NCBI GenBank assembly: GCA_041396965.1
Contig: JAWKXN010000001.1
Location: forward strand, 1,922,001 to 1,986,000
DNA: 64,000 nucleotides
Direction of reading: 5' to 3'
DNA from: Rickettsiales bacterium
GTDB lineage: Bacteria; Pseudomonadota; Alphaproteobacteria; Rickettsiales; SXRF01
Of this stretch, positions 26,943 through 34,736 are shown one piece after another; position 1 is the first letter of the stretch; every line of letters starts with the position of its first letter. Position numbers and translations under genes: made by a program. Under the pieces are notes generated by a model. The model was not told where the DNA came from. It did not search any database and saw nothing but the letters and a program-made list of their open reading frames with translations.

Positions 26943-27281
26943 TCATCCAATATGATTGGAAGAATTTTCATATACTAGCAGTGTACTCTCATCAATGTTT
27001 TCTAAAAACTCTATTGCCTGCTTTCTTGTATTGTCATCCTTTATCAGACAGAATTTCGCAAATGACCTGAACGCATTCAATATATCGTAATACGTTGTAT
27101 CATATTCACTATTGATATGTGCGTTATCGCGTTTAACTATTTCCGTAATAGAAGTCTTTATTATATCATGAATACAAGGCAATTCATTATCCATAGCATC
27201 CCGTGCTAGAAACTCTAGGCAATATATAATATTCTCAGATTTTAGTTTATTATTCTGTCTTTGAAAAAGCGTGGTATCCAT
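26943..27281 (-). CDS. Unknown protein in the luxR-luxI operon
   Basis: I do not recognise this 112-residue protein. It is acidic, predicted helical and lacks a signal peptide or membrane segment. Its ATG abuts the luxI stop with no gap, so it is translated with the signal synthase. Small third genes at lux loci are sometimes antiactivators or modulators (TraM, QslA); a similar role here is a guess from position only. It ends just after the convergent XRE gene. Confidence 0.7.
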   Translation of the reverse strand: MDTTLFQRQNNKLKSENIIYCLEFLARDAMDNELPCIHDIIKTSITEIVKRDNAHINSEYDTTYYDILNAFRSFAKFCLIKDDNTRKQAIEFLENIDESTLLVYENSSNHIG

Positions 27282-27977
27282 TTATATAGCCTCCATAATT
27301 CTATTTTTACTGGGGTTAATAGTCGTATATAAGTTCCTAATATTAACTGATTCCCTATGTAGAACTTCCTCATCTTCTATTAATGAATGATATATCTCAG
27401 TTCTATTTTTTATATTATCAAGTATCTCACGATTCACGTTAATCCATCCCGCCACTACTTTTTCACCACTATCAAGAATCGTAACCTCACCGATATTGTT
27501 TATTGGCCATCCAGAATTAACAAATACAGCTCGCCAAATAAGCGGTGGCATAACTCCAATCATTCCTTTTATATCTAAGGATAATGCGAACTCTATTTTT
27601 GCTTGTAAAATTTCTAATTTAACTCTTTGTCTCATGCTGGCAGATAGTTCACTGTCAATAGCAAATCTTGATGACTCCCATATACTATCTTCTTCAGGCA
27701 TATTAATGCGTGTAACCATGCCTGGCCATATATCCTTTATCATATAAGGGCGGTCTGTAGGGGACATTCTTGAGCAGCCACGAACTATTCCATCGTCATC
27801 TTGCCACACAACATAAACAGCAGCCGGAGTATCATAGACATCATATTCCATCTCTTTAAAGACCGGTACATCATAATTCTGTCTTGCTTTGAATTCTTTA
27901 TAGCGTAACCTCAGCATTGAAGGCATAACATCGCCATATTTGTGCATATTCTCTATTGTTATTATGCGTGTGTTCAT
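27282..27977 (-). CDS. luxI: LuxI-family acyl-homoserine-lactone synthase
   Basis: A 231-residue cytoplasmic enzyme making an N-acyl-homoserine lactone from S-adenosylmethionine and an acyl carrier. Conserved positions are present at family spacing: Arg25, Phe29, Asp46, Asp49 (EYDVYD), Arg70 (CSRMSP), Glu101 and Arg104 (WESSRFAI). The usual Trp35 is Tyr (QNYDVP). I choose the ATG at 27975-27977 because GGAGGG sits six bases upstream; a GTG one codon earlier is too close. It is downstream of luxR on the same strand. The ribosome site can be paired by an upstream TCCCTC. The acyl chain cannot be predicted. Confidence 0.95.
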   Translation of the reverse strand: MNTRIITIENMHKYGDVMPSMLRLRYKEFKARQNYDVPVFKEMEYDVYDTPAAVYVVWQDDDGIVRGCSRMSPTDRPYMIKDIWPGMVTRINMPEEDSIWESSRFAIDSELSASMRQRVKLEILQAKIEFALSLDIKGMIGVMPPLIWRAVFVNSGWPINNIGEVTILDSGEKVVAGWINVNREILDNIKNRTEIYHSLIEDEEVLHRESVNIRNLYTTINPSKNRIMEAI

Positions 27978-27982
27978 CACAG

Positions 27983-28005
27983 TCCCTCCATGTTGTTTCG
28001 AGGGA
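27983..28005 (-). promoter_or_regulatory. Hairpin covering the luxI ribosome-binding site
   Basis: In the minus-strand transcript TCCCTC (28005-28000) can pair with GAGGGA (27988-27983) across an 11-base loop. The 3' arm is the luxI Shine-Dalgarno sequence. Such a stem would lower luxI translation unless opened; it is seen in sequence, function inferred. Confidence 0.4.
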
Positions 28006-28028
28006 TGTTAAATATTTTTTGACAAAAG

Positions 28029-28054
28029 TAATGTCGCCCTGTTGGGGGACATTA
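28029..28054 (-). terminator. Dyad between luxR and luxI (terminator or operator)
   Basis: Arms taatgtcgccc (28029-28039) and gggggacatta (28044-28054) match at 10 of 11 positions around a 4-base loop. The dyad includes the luxR stop codon and is followed in the direction of transcription by only a weak T-rich stretch, so it could be an attenuator between luxR and luxI. Its symmetry and position 50 bases before luxI also suit a LuxR binding site. Confidence 0.5.
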
Positions 28055-28807
28055 CTCAGACAAAATTTTATGATTATGACATAGGTCAGGTGTTATCAGA
28101 CCAAGAGAAATAGCTTTTACTACAGCCATTTGTATAGAGCTAACCTGCAGTTTTATAAAAATACGTTCTATATATGTTTTGACAGTTTCATCACTTATGT
28201 TCAATATATCAGCGATAACTCCTCTACTTTTACCAGATGCTGCCCAGTTCATGACCTCTTTTTCTCTTTTTGATAATTGTATTATCGGAGAAGATTTTTC
28301 TTCCATGTTACGATATAAAACATGAAATTGTGTGCATAAACTGTAGACAAGGCTAACCGTATTTCTATCTAAATCAACTTGTCCAGAACTGCTGGCTACT
28401 CCCATCCCTACTATTTCACCGTACGCTCCATGTAACGATATACCAATTCCATCGAGAAGTTTTGCCTCTCTAGCTTCCTCCATTAGAACGTGCTCGTCTT
28501 TGTCCAAACCGTTTTTGAGTTCTGGTAATTTATTCCATAAAAATGGACCACTGGTTTGCTTAATAACTTTAATTACAGGATCCACCTCAAAATAGTCTTT
28601 TGAATAATAATACTTCATCCAATCATCTGGATAGTTTCTTAAAATTCCATGACCTTTTTTTAATTGTAGGCTCGGATGGTCTGTAATTAAAGAGTAAACT
28701 ACTCTATCAAACCCTAGTTCTTTTAGGTTTTTTTCAAGTATGTTAAAGGCGTCTTCCACATTAACAGCCTTATTCATTTCCGATATAAATTTAATGAAAT
28801 CTATCAT
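28052..28807 (-). CDS. luxR: LuxR-family quorum-sensing transcription regulator
   Basis: A 251-residue cytoplasmic regulator. The autoinducer-binding domain (about 15-165) shows the usual pocket residues Trp63, Tyr67, Asp76, Pro77 and Trp91 (DDWMKYYY, EVDPVI, FLWNKL). A GerE/LuxR helix-turn-helix follows at about 177-235 (LSKREKEVMNWAASGKS, then ISDETVKTYIERIFIKL). It is adjacent to luxI, so it very likely senses the lactone made by that enzyme. Probable targets are its own locus and the flanking RTX export genes; no lux box was proven. Confidence 0.95.
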   Translation of the reverse strand: MIDFIKFISEMNKAVNVEDAFNILEKNLKELGFDRVVYSLITDHPSLQLKKGHGILRNYPDDWMKYYYSKDYFEVDPVIKVIKQTSGPFLWNKLPELKNGLDKDEHVLMEEAREAKLLDGIGISLHGAYGEIVGMGVASSSGQVDLDRNTVSLVYSLCTQFHVLYRNMEEKSSPIIQLSKREKEVMNWAASGKSRGVIADILNISDETVKTYIERIFIKLQVSSIQMAVVKAISLGLITPDLCHNHKILSE

Positions 28808-28880
28808 TAATCATAAAAACAACTTACGGTTTATATATTCCTATTTTTTACATCTTTAGTATTAATAAATCAATATTAAG

Positions 28881-29102
28881 TTAAAAATTATCGTTTGATA
28901 CGTTAATAATCTGCTTAGTAACAAACTTATTCTCTTTTAACCAACCAATTAATTTTTCTCCAGATTCCTTACTATCTACTTCTATAATAGGCTCTATTAC
29001 ACCGGTATGGACTGATTCAACAAAAACAAAATAACCAACATTATAATAACTACAGTAATATTTTTTTCTATTTTGTTTTGACATATAAATAACACTAGCC
29101 AC
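28881..29102 (-). CDS. Small hypothetical protein
   Basis: A 73-residue reading frame from a GTG (an internal ATG would give 67 residues), with a weak AGAAG site upstream. Tyr- and Val-rich N-terminal strands are followed by a Lys/Glu-rich helix with GEKLIGWLKENKF. It looks like a small folded alpha/beta protein but has no known family. It precedes luxR on the same strand by about 75 bases. May be spurious. Confidence 0.4.
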   Translation of the reverse strand: MASVIYMSKQNRKKYYCSYYNVGYFVFVESVHTGVIEPIIEVDSKESGEKLIGWLKENKFVTKQIINVSNDNF

Positions 29103-29295
29103 TTTTCTTCTCTTAGGGATAAAATTTACGGTATTTTCTTACACAATCAATATACCATTAATTGCTAGATTCTAATTCAAAACTAAAATTATTGGAATAA
29201 TTTTCATTTTATTTCCATAGTCGTGCTAATATTATACATTGGTACAAGATAAATATACTATATGTTTTGAGTTATAGCTTTCCTTACGCTCCACC

Positions 29296-29494
29296 CTACA
29301 ACAGGAAATCGCCTGTTTCTAGCGCATGCAACCCAGCTAGTTGTATCTCGAAGTCGGCGAGTCCGTTAGCGTCGGAGTCTATAGCGATTATTGTGTTACC
29401 GCCTAGTTGTGAGTAGTTAACTTCGTTAGCTGTGGCGGAGAAGCTATTTGTTCCCATGAATATGAAGTCACCGGTGAGGTCTGATATATCTATT
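29296..29494 (-). pseudogene. Severed C-terminal secretion tail of an RTX protein
   Basis: Translating the minus strand gives about 66 residues with DLIDISDLTGDFIFMG, SFSATANEVNYSQL, AIDSDANGLADFEIQLAG and the end TGDFLL before a stop at 29296-29298. This matches the C-terminal domain of serralysin-type RTX proteins, including the hydrophobic last residues used as type I export signal. There is no start: in-frame stops and the terminal repeat of an IS1595-type element lie immediately upstream. It is therefore a fragment cut off from its gene. Confidence 0.75.
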
Positions 29495-29809
29495 AGGTCT
29501 GGTTAACTTTAGAGAGGGTTTTTTCTTAAACTGGTGAGTAGCATATCATAGATATTCTGCTTACGCGAGTTGAATCTAAATTGACACTCGGTGAGATGGA
29601 GGCGCAGTTTTGCATAAATTACCTTGCAACTGCGGTGCGAAATGCCAGTCAGTTTGGATGCCTCCAGTTGCATTCAAATCAAGTGCAAAACACCTGAGTA
29701 AATGACGAAATTTACCCTCCGTAATATGCGAACGGCGATAATACTTGTTTTTGCCAGCTTTTCTCATGCCTTAGCTACTATCAGAATTAGCTAAAGTTCG
29801 CTAGAACCT
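29495..29809 (-). mobile_element. Internally deleted IS1595-family element
   Basis: A 315-bp remnant. Imperfect terminal inverted repeats aggtctggttaactttag (29495-29512) and, inverted, aggttctagcgaactttag (29791-29809) frame a broken transposase. No 8-bp target duplication is visible, so the flanks have been rearranged. The element sits between the RTX gene and the severed RTX tail. Confidence 0.72.
29509..29767 (-). pseudogene. IS1595 (ISXO2-like) transposase remnant
   Basis: From the ATG at 29765-29767 the N-terminus reads MRKAGKNKYYRRSHITEGKF and LLRCFALDLNAT, typical of ISXO2-type transposases. A frameshift follows; in another frame the sequence continues EASKLTGISHRSCKVIYAKLR and then jumps to the family's C-terminal end LTECQFRFNSRKQN...LLTSLRKNPL. 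The catalytic core is deleted, so the protein is dead. Confidence 0.72.
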
Positions 29810-29870
29810 AAATAATATAGGAAGTGACCATATCCAGTGCCTTTTTAGTACGTTCAGTATCTCCTTAATC

Positions 29871-31946
29871 TCAACCCAACTTAGCATAAATATTTAAGCC
29901 AATGTAATTGTCGTTGGCTGACACCCTATCGCCCGCTTCGGGATCTGTGATGGTATCTAGCCCCTCGCCTTTATTTACAACGAACCGGTCATCGCCATCA
30001 TCAGATACTATGGTGTCATTGCCACCATCACCGAAAATAACATCATCATCCGCACCGCCAGAGATAAAGTCATCACCATCACCGCCCGATATATGGTCAC
30101 TACCAACATCACCCACCAGCGTATCATTACCCGCTTTACCTTCCAGATAATCAGAGCCACTACCGCTGAATATAGAGTCATCCGCATCTGTCCCCACAAG
30201 AACGTCTTGCCCAGTATTACCCAGAATAGTGGTGATACCTTGTGAGACAATAGTTGAGCCATTAGCGTTCACCGCCACCAATGCAGGTATAGTTCCGCCA
30301 TTGCCATCATCTATTTGCTGAACTTGATAAATGCTGTTAAGAACCAAATTCGGATCGCCAAACTCACCATCGTAGAACTTCTTGCTACCAAAGAGTGAAC
30401 CAAGAATTTTACCAGCAACAAGGGCGACAACAGCTGCTGCAACAATCGCAACAGGCCCTCCAGCGGCGGATGAGCCAATTATCGCTGTTGCAATTGCATC
30501 ACCGGCAATAACAGAACCAGCGGCTATGCCAACTTGCGCCCCTAAATTTAACCAATCACCACTATCAAAACCATTACTGTTTAGTAGCCCGCTTACGGCG
30601 GTAGTAATTGCCGCTACTGTGGCATTGGCATCTGTTACAGAATTAGGGAATATTTCTTTTGCGTAACGTGCGGCAACAACGCCTGAAATAGTAGTTATCC
30701 CAGCATTGATATATTGCTGACTATTCCAGCCATCAGAATGTAAAGCGAAGTCCACAGCCATGCGTGAAAGCGCGGTTGCGAGATCGCCAGATAGAGTTTC
30801 CACCAGACCTGCGTCCACCCCTAATTCTTGCAATGAGTCCTGTATAACAGCAGAAGCATCATTTACGGTAACGATATTACCAATTTGATCGGCAAGGATA
30901 CGCTCACCAAAAAATTGAGCGAGGCTGATAAAAGCATCATCCGCACTTAGATTGCCATCAACCAAATTCTGCATATTAGCACCCAGCCATTGCGCGAATA
31001 TAAGTTGCGCGCCTTCACCATTAGTGAACCATTGGGTTGCCTCATCCACCTGCGTGGATATAAAATTGGCTGTGGATGTGGCGAGGTTTTCTACAGAATC
31101 TATTACTTCATTAAAATAGTAAGAATCGTTAGCGACATTGATAATTTTGTTGTCATCCACAAGACTAATCGCATAGCCGCTATTGTAATCTTCTAAAATA
31201 TCAATTCCATCCAGATTGGTAAATGTACCACCAATAGCATCAGAAATCTTAAACACATTCGTACCGCTGATAGATATGGTATTGGTATCTGTTATTTTGT
31301 TGGCACCAAAGCGGCTTTCTAAATAAGCATTCACACTGCCATCAAAATCAAATGATATTTCGTTGGCTAGCCCTTCAATACCGTTAAATAAATGTATCCC
31401 GTTAGTGTCTGAGGAGCTAGTAAGTTGTATGAAAAATTCTTTAACATCCGTAATTACGGTCGTTCCAAATGACAGCCTCATATATATTTCAACTGGAGTG
31501 TCCAAGCCTATCGCCCCGTCAGAAAAATAATCCAATATAGTGCCACCAATGCCAGTGGCTTCTAATACATCCTGTGCAAAATCAACACAATTGTGGGCAA
31601 GAAACACATAATTTTCACGATCATCAACCAAACCTTTTGGGGGTATGATAGCATAACCATGAGCTTCATCCATTGCGGCGATATATTGAGCTTCTGTTAA
31701 TTCTATCGGAATAGACTGGACATGCTCATAACCTTGATTATCAATATGCTGAGTAAAAGCAGCTTCATCATGTATAGATTCATCACTATATAACGAGCCT
31801 ATTCCATGATCTTCCGGCCATTTCCCACGATACACACTACTTGATGAGCCATCATTAATAGCTTTAAGTTCTACAAAAGTATGCCCGACATTTGGAAAAC
31901 CTCCATTATCCGTAACGTGAAATATAAGCTGATAGGTTGTAGACAT
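29871..31946 (-). CDS. RTX repeat protein with N-terminal permuted papain-like domain, candidate toxin
   Basis: A 691-residue protein without a Sec signal. The N-terminus has GHTFVEL (His22) and AHNCVDFAQDVL (Cys120), a His-before-Cys order as in circularly permuted NlpC/P60, LRAT or PPPDE enzymes. The middle is hydrophobic and Gly/Ala-rich (about 470-520, VAIVAAAVVALVAGKILGSLFG), as in pore-forming RTX toxins. About eight calcium-binding nonapeptides (GGxGxDxUx) fill 577-650. The end, GLNIYAKLG, does not look like a classic export tail, while such a tail lies severed downstream. Gene order acyltransferase-lipoprotein-RTX and the nearby type I exporter support a secreted, acylated toxin. Start follows closely after the lipoprotein. 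Confidence 0.85.
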   Translation of the reverse strand: MSTTYQLIFHVTDNGGFPNVGHTFVELKAINDGSSSSVYRGKWPEDHGIGSLYSDESIHDEAAFTQHIDNQGYEHVQSIPIELTEAQYIAAMDEAHGYAIIPPKGLVDDRENYVFLAHNCVDFAQDVLEATGIGGTILDYFSDGAIGLDTPVEIYMRLSFGTTVITDVKEFFIQLTSSSDTNGIHLFNGIEGLANEISFDFDGSVNAYLESRFGANKITDTNTISISGTNVFKISDAIGGTFTNLDGIDILEDYNSGYAISLVDDNKIINVANDSYYFNEVIDSVENLATSTANFISTQVDEATQWFTNGEGAQLIFAQWLGANMQNLVDGNLSADDAFISLAQFFGERILADQIGNIVTVNDASAVIQDSLQELGVDAGLVETLSGDLATALSRMAVDFALHSDGWNSQQYINAGITTISGVVAARYAKEIFPNSVTDANATVAAITTAVSGLLNSNGFDSGDWLNLGAQVGIAAGSVIAGDAIATAIIGSSAAGGPVAIVAAAVVALVAGKILGSLFGSKKFYDGEFGDPNLVLNSIYQVQQIDDGNGGTIPALVAVNANGSTIVSQGITTILGNTGQDVLVGTDADDSIFSGSGSDYLEGKAGNDTLVGDVGSDHISGGDGDDFISGGADDDVIFGDGGNDTIVSDDGDDRFVVNKGEGLDTITDPEAGDRVSANDNYIGLNIYAKLG

Positions 31947-31958
31947 TTTTCATTTCCC

Positions 31959-32432
31959 TTATCTATAAGATTTTCTATATTTTTCTTCTCTTTCTTGCCA
32001 GATGTGTGTAAGAGAATTTGCTTTATCGATTTCCTCTTTAGTCATATGTTTTTCAAGTGATTTTCTAGTCTTTCTGTAGCTAATTTTAAAGTTATCAGCT
32101 AACAGGAAGTGAGCATACGCTTTAACATAGCTAGTTTTGACACCAAGGCTACTTCTCCATTTAAAGGCTTTTAACAATTTTTCTTTTCTCTCATCAGGTA
32201 GATTATCATTTGGAGTAAAGCAAACTTCACCACAAAAGACTTCCGCAAGAGCAACGTGAGAATCGCTATTACCCATCTTTGCTCCCTCAATATATTCAGC
32301 TAATTCCTTATCAGCCTTTGCTGAGCCTGTAGAATAGCTGGTATCCATCATTTCCATTAACTCTGCCTCTGAATATCGCGTGCATGCCGCCAGTAATATT
32401 GGCAGCATAAATATATATAAAAATTTTCTCAT
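31959..32432 (-). CDS. Lipoprotein in the RTX operon, unknown function
   Basis: A 157-residue protein with signal peptide and lipobox LLAAC, lipidated at Cys17. The mature part is helical and charged, with Sel1-like hints (AEYIEGAKMGNSDSHVALAEVF and VKAYAHFLLADN). It overlaps the acyltransferase gene by four bases and precedes the RTX gene by twelve, so the three are one operon. It could protect the producer or help toxin maturation; that is inference only. Confidence 0.8.
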   Translation of the reverse strand: MRKFLYIFMLPILLAACTRYSEAELMEMMDTSYSTGSAKADKELAEYIEGAKMGNSDSHVALAEVFCGEVCFTPNDNLPDERKEKLLKAFKWRSSLGVKTSYVKAYAHFLLADNFKISYRKTRKSLEKHMTKEEIDKANSLTHIWQEREEKYRKSYR

Positions 32433-32932
32433 CCCTCCGCCTTCCTCTCATCTATCACATTCCCCTCACTAGCAAACACCATCAGCTTCTTGCAGTTGGT
32501 TGCTGGGTTGAAGCGCACGGCGTGGGCTTTGTGGTTTGGGTAGTGTTTTTTCAGGTCGCTGATAATTCTTTTCGCGTGTCCGAACGGGGCGATAAACTCC
32601 ATAATGTAGATAATATCACCACTTGCCCATTCTTCTAAAGTAAGCGGCTTGGACTCATTTAAGAATTTATCCTCCACCTCTTTAGAAAACTTCGCCCATG
32701 ACACAAAGCCTACAGGTCTGTTACTTGCGTCATGATAAATACGATATTGATTTAACTGCACTGGCGGCAGAACAACTTCACTAAAATGCTTAATCTTATA
32801 ATCAGCATGGGCGGAGGAAGCGGTCATAAGAGTTAAAATATCACCAAGCAAACGGCTGCGCTTATCAGGCGGCATAATAGCCAGAATATTATTTTTGTTA
32901 TTAACCATCTGAGGCTTTGCTAAACCAATCAT
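32429..32932 (-). CDS. RTX toxin-activating lysine acyltransferase (HlyC family)
   Basis: A 167-residue cytoplasmic enzyme that transfers fatty acyl groups from acyl carrier protein to lysines of RTX protoxins. Alignment by eye with HlyC matches ASSAHADY (His42, equivalent to HlyC His23), VLPPVQLNQYRIY, RPVGFVSWA and EEWASGD (Asp106, equivalent to Asp92), then FIAPFGH. Length is that of HlyC (170). First gene of the acyltransferase-lipoprotein-RTX operon, as hlyC precedes hlyA. It strongly indicates that the RTX protein downstream is a fatty-acylated toxin. Confidence 0.93.
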   Translation of the reverse strand: MIGLAKPQMVNNKNNILAIMPPDKRSRLLGDILTLMTASSAHADYKIKHFSEVVLPPVQLNQYRIYHDASNRPVGFVSWAKFSKEVEDKFLNESKPLTLEEWASGDIIYIMEFIAPFGHAKRIISDLKKHYPNHKAHAVRFNPATNCKKLMVFASEGNVIDERKAEG

Positions 32933-33126
32933 AAATATTTTAACTTTTAATGACTAAAAAGAGTTAACAAAAAACTATATCAACCGATGGTTGTCAATGA
33001 AAAATTAGTACTATTAGATGGTTTTAATTATACCGCTTGTAACCAATAGCTATTGTAGGAAAAAAATCCTTATGCTAGAAACAGCCAAAAATGCCCTATA
33101 TTAAAAGTGCTAAGGACAAGTAACTA

Positions 33127-34674
33127 ATGAAAAAGCTGTTTTTATATTCTCTTCCTATAGTATTTACACTAATTGCAGTAGTTCTATTAAAAAATGCTTT
33201 TCTCAAAGGTGAGGGGTTCCAAAAGCAATCATACGTGACTATGGAAACTCAAAAGTGGGAGTATGTTGAAAAAACTCCAGAAAACAAAATTTCTGTCCCG
33301 ACTTCTGGCAATAAAATCACCATAAATGTTTCATCACCTACTAAGCTTATTGATTCTACTATTAGTGGAACGATAATATCCGCTTACTCCAAAGACAATA
33401 AACTAGTTTTCTCAGCGGGCTTTCCACTAACTTGGAACACCTACTCCGCATCTAGCGCGCTTGGTGAGATTCATATGTTCGTACGAACCCCTAATATGGA
33501 TTCAGAATTTATTGCCTTACCTAGAACTATAGAGAGTTTACGTAGTGCATACGTAATAAAGTCAGATGAGAAGCTGTTTTTATTTGATGCACCTGACGGT
33601 GATTATTATCCTCTAAAAGACTCTAAAATTGGCAAATATATTTTTGATAATAATCCCGTTAAAATATCTCCTGAGCCATTCAAAAATATAGGTTATCAAT
33701 ACTCTTATGGAGCGGAGAAAAATGGAGACTGGGTAGTAAAGGCGTGTAAATTATCTAAGCCTAATGATTGTAATAAAATTGCTACAACACCTAAATCCAT
33801 AGTCTTTGCCTATGGCGGCAATGAGTTAAATACGGTTGCCGTTACTAATAGAGGCGATGTCTTGTTTCATAATAGGCAGGGATGGTGTAGAGGAAAAAAG
33901 ACTTCTGACGGCGGAGTTAAATGTGACAAGCAAGCAAAAGACTTTGATGCTCTTTATAAAACACAATTATATTCTTCTATAAGAGCTAAAGATGGAACAT
34001 TGCTTGGCGAATACCCAACTGGTAGGTTCTGGAAATTGGGGGATGGAATTATAACACCAACACCTCTTAGCCCCTATGATGATACGGAGCATAAGAATCG
34101 TGAGCTTCAATCTGTTTCAATGTTTTGCGGTGATTTATATGCTGGCTTTTGGCCACAAGGTGAGGTTTGGGAAAAGCCATTAGAGAGTAACGGTTGGATA
34201 AAAACAAAAAGACTATTCTCACATCCAGTAGTAAAAGATGGAGATGTTCCCTATCTGTCTAATTTAGAATCTGGTAATAATGGCAAATATCCTGCCTATT
34301 CATTTTTTGGACAGCGCGCGACATCTATGGTTAATTATAAAAACTCTCTATTTATATCTTCTTCAAATTTAGGTGGATGGAGTAAAGATATTCCAAAACC
34401 ATCCTTTATGACAGATTCTCAGGCCAATGAATATGGCAGGATTTATAGCAAAACTGATAGTAACTGTTTAACAACTGTCATTGACAGTAATGTAAATCTA
34501 GTAATCACGATAGATTCAAACTCTATGTCTGTTACCAACAACGGCAAAGAAATCGCTAAAACCAACCTTCATGATTTTGACATTAAACAGATAGATTACT
34601 TTACCATAGGAGATGGAATCTTTGGCAAGATTAGTGATGAAAATATAGATGTTAACTTTTTGAACAATAATTAA
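33127..34674 (+). CDS. Membrane-anchored or secreted protein, unknown function
   Basis: I do not recognise this 515-residue protein. A signal peptide or anchor occupies about 3-23 (LFLYSLPIVFTLIAVVLLKNAF). The rest is rich in short beta-strands with Gly-Asp/Asn turns and aromatic residues, suggesting a beta-propeller-like or sialidase-like fold outside the cytoplasm; seven cysteines are scattered. It is monocistronic or paired with the acyltransferase gene 62 bases downstream on the same strand. Confidence 0.75.
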   Translation: MKKLFLYSLPIVFTLIAVVLLKNAFLKGEGFQKQSYVTMETQKWEYVEKTPENKISVPTSGNKITINVSSPTKLIDSTISGTIISAYSKDNKLVFSAGFPLTWNTYSASSALGEIHMFVRTPNMDSEFIALPRTIESLRSAYVIKSDEKLFLFDAPDGDYYPLKDSKIGKYIFDNNPVKISPEPFKNIGYQYSYGAEKNGDWVVKACKLSKPNDCNKIATTPKSIVFAYGGNELNTVAVTNRGDVLFHNRQGWCRGKKTSDGGVKCDKQAKDFDALYKTQLYSSIRAKDGTLLGEYPTGRFWKLGDGIITPTPLSPYDDTEHKNRELQSVSMFCGDLYAGFWPQGEVWEKPLESNGWIKTKRLFSHPVVKDGDVPYLSNLESGNNGKYPAYSFFGQRATSMVNYKNSLFISSSNLGGWSKDIPKPSFMTDSQANEYGRIYSKTDSNCLTTVIDSNVNLVITIDSNSMSVTNNGKEIAKTNLHDFDIKQIDYFTIGDGIFGKISDENIDVNFLNNN

Positions 34675-34736
34675 ATATAAAGTAATCGTATATAAAATCT
34701 TGCTGAGATTATTTCAACTACAAATTATCCGTGTAA

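Noticed and set aside
29487..29817. Target-site duplication around the IS1595 remnant
   Set aside because: Flanking 8-base segments on the two sides do not match.
29980..30190. Short-period DNA repeats considered as a CRISPR array
   Set aside because: They encode RTX nonapeptides with no spacers of uniform length; no cas genes are present.
30008..30262. Minus-strand frame in the RTX repeat region
   Set aside because: Alternate frame of the GGxGxD repeats; the RTX frame explains the sequence.
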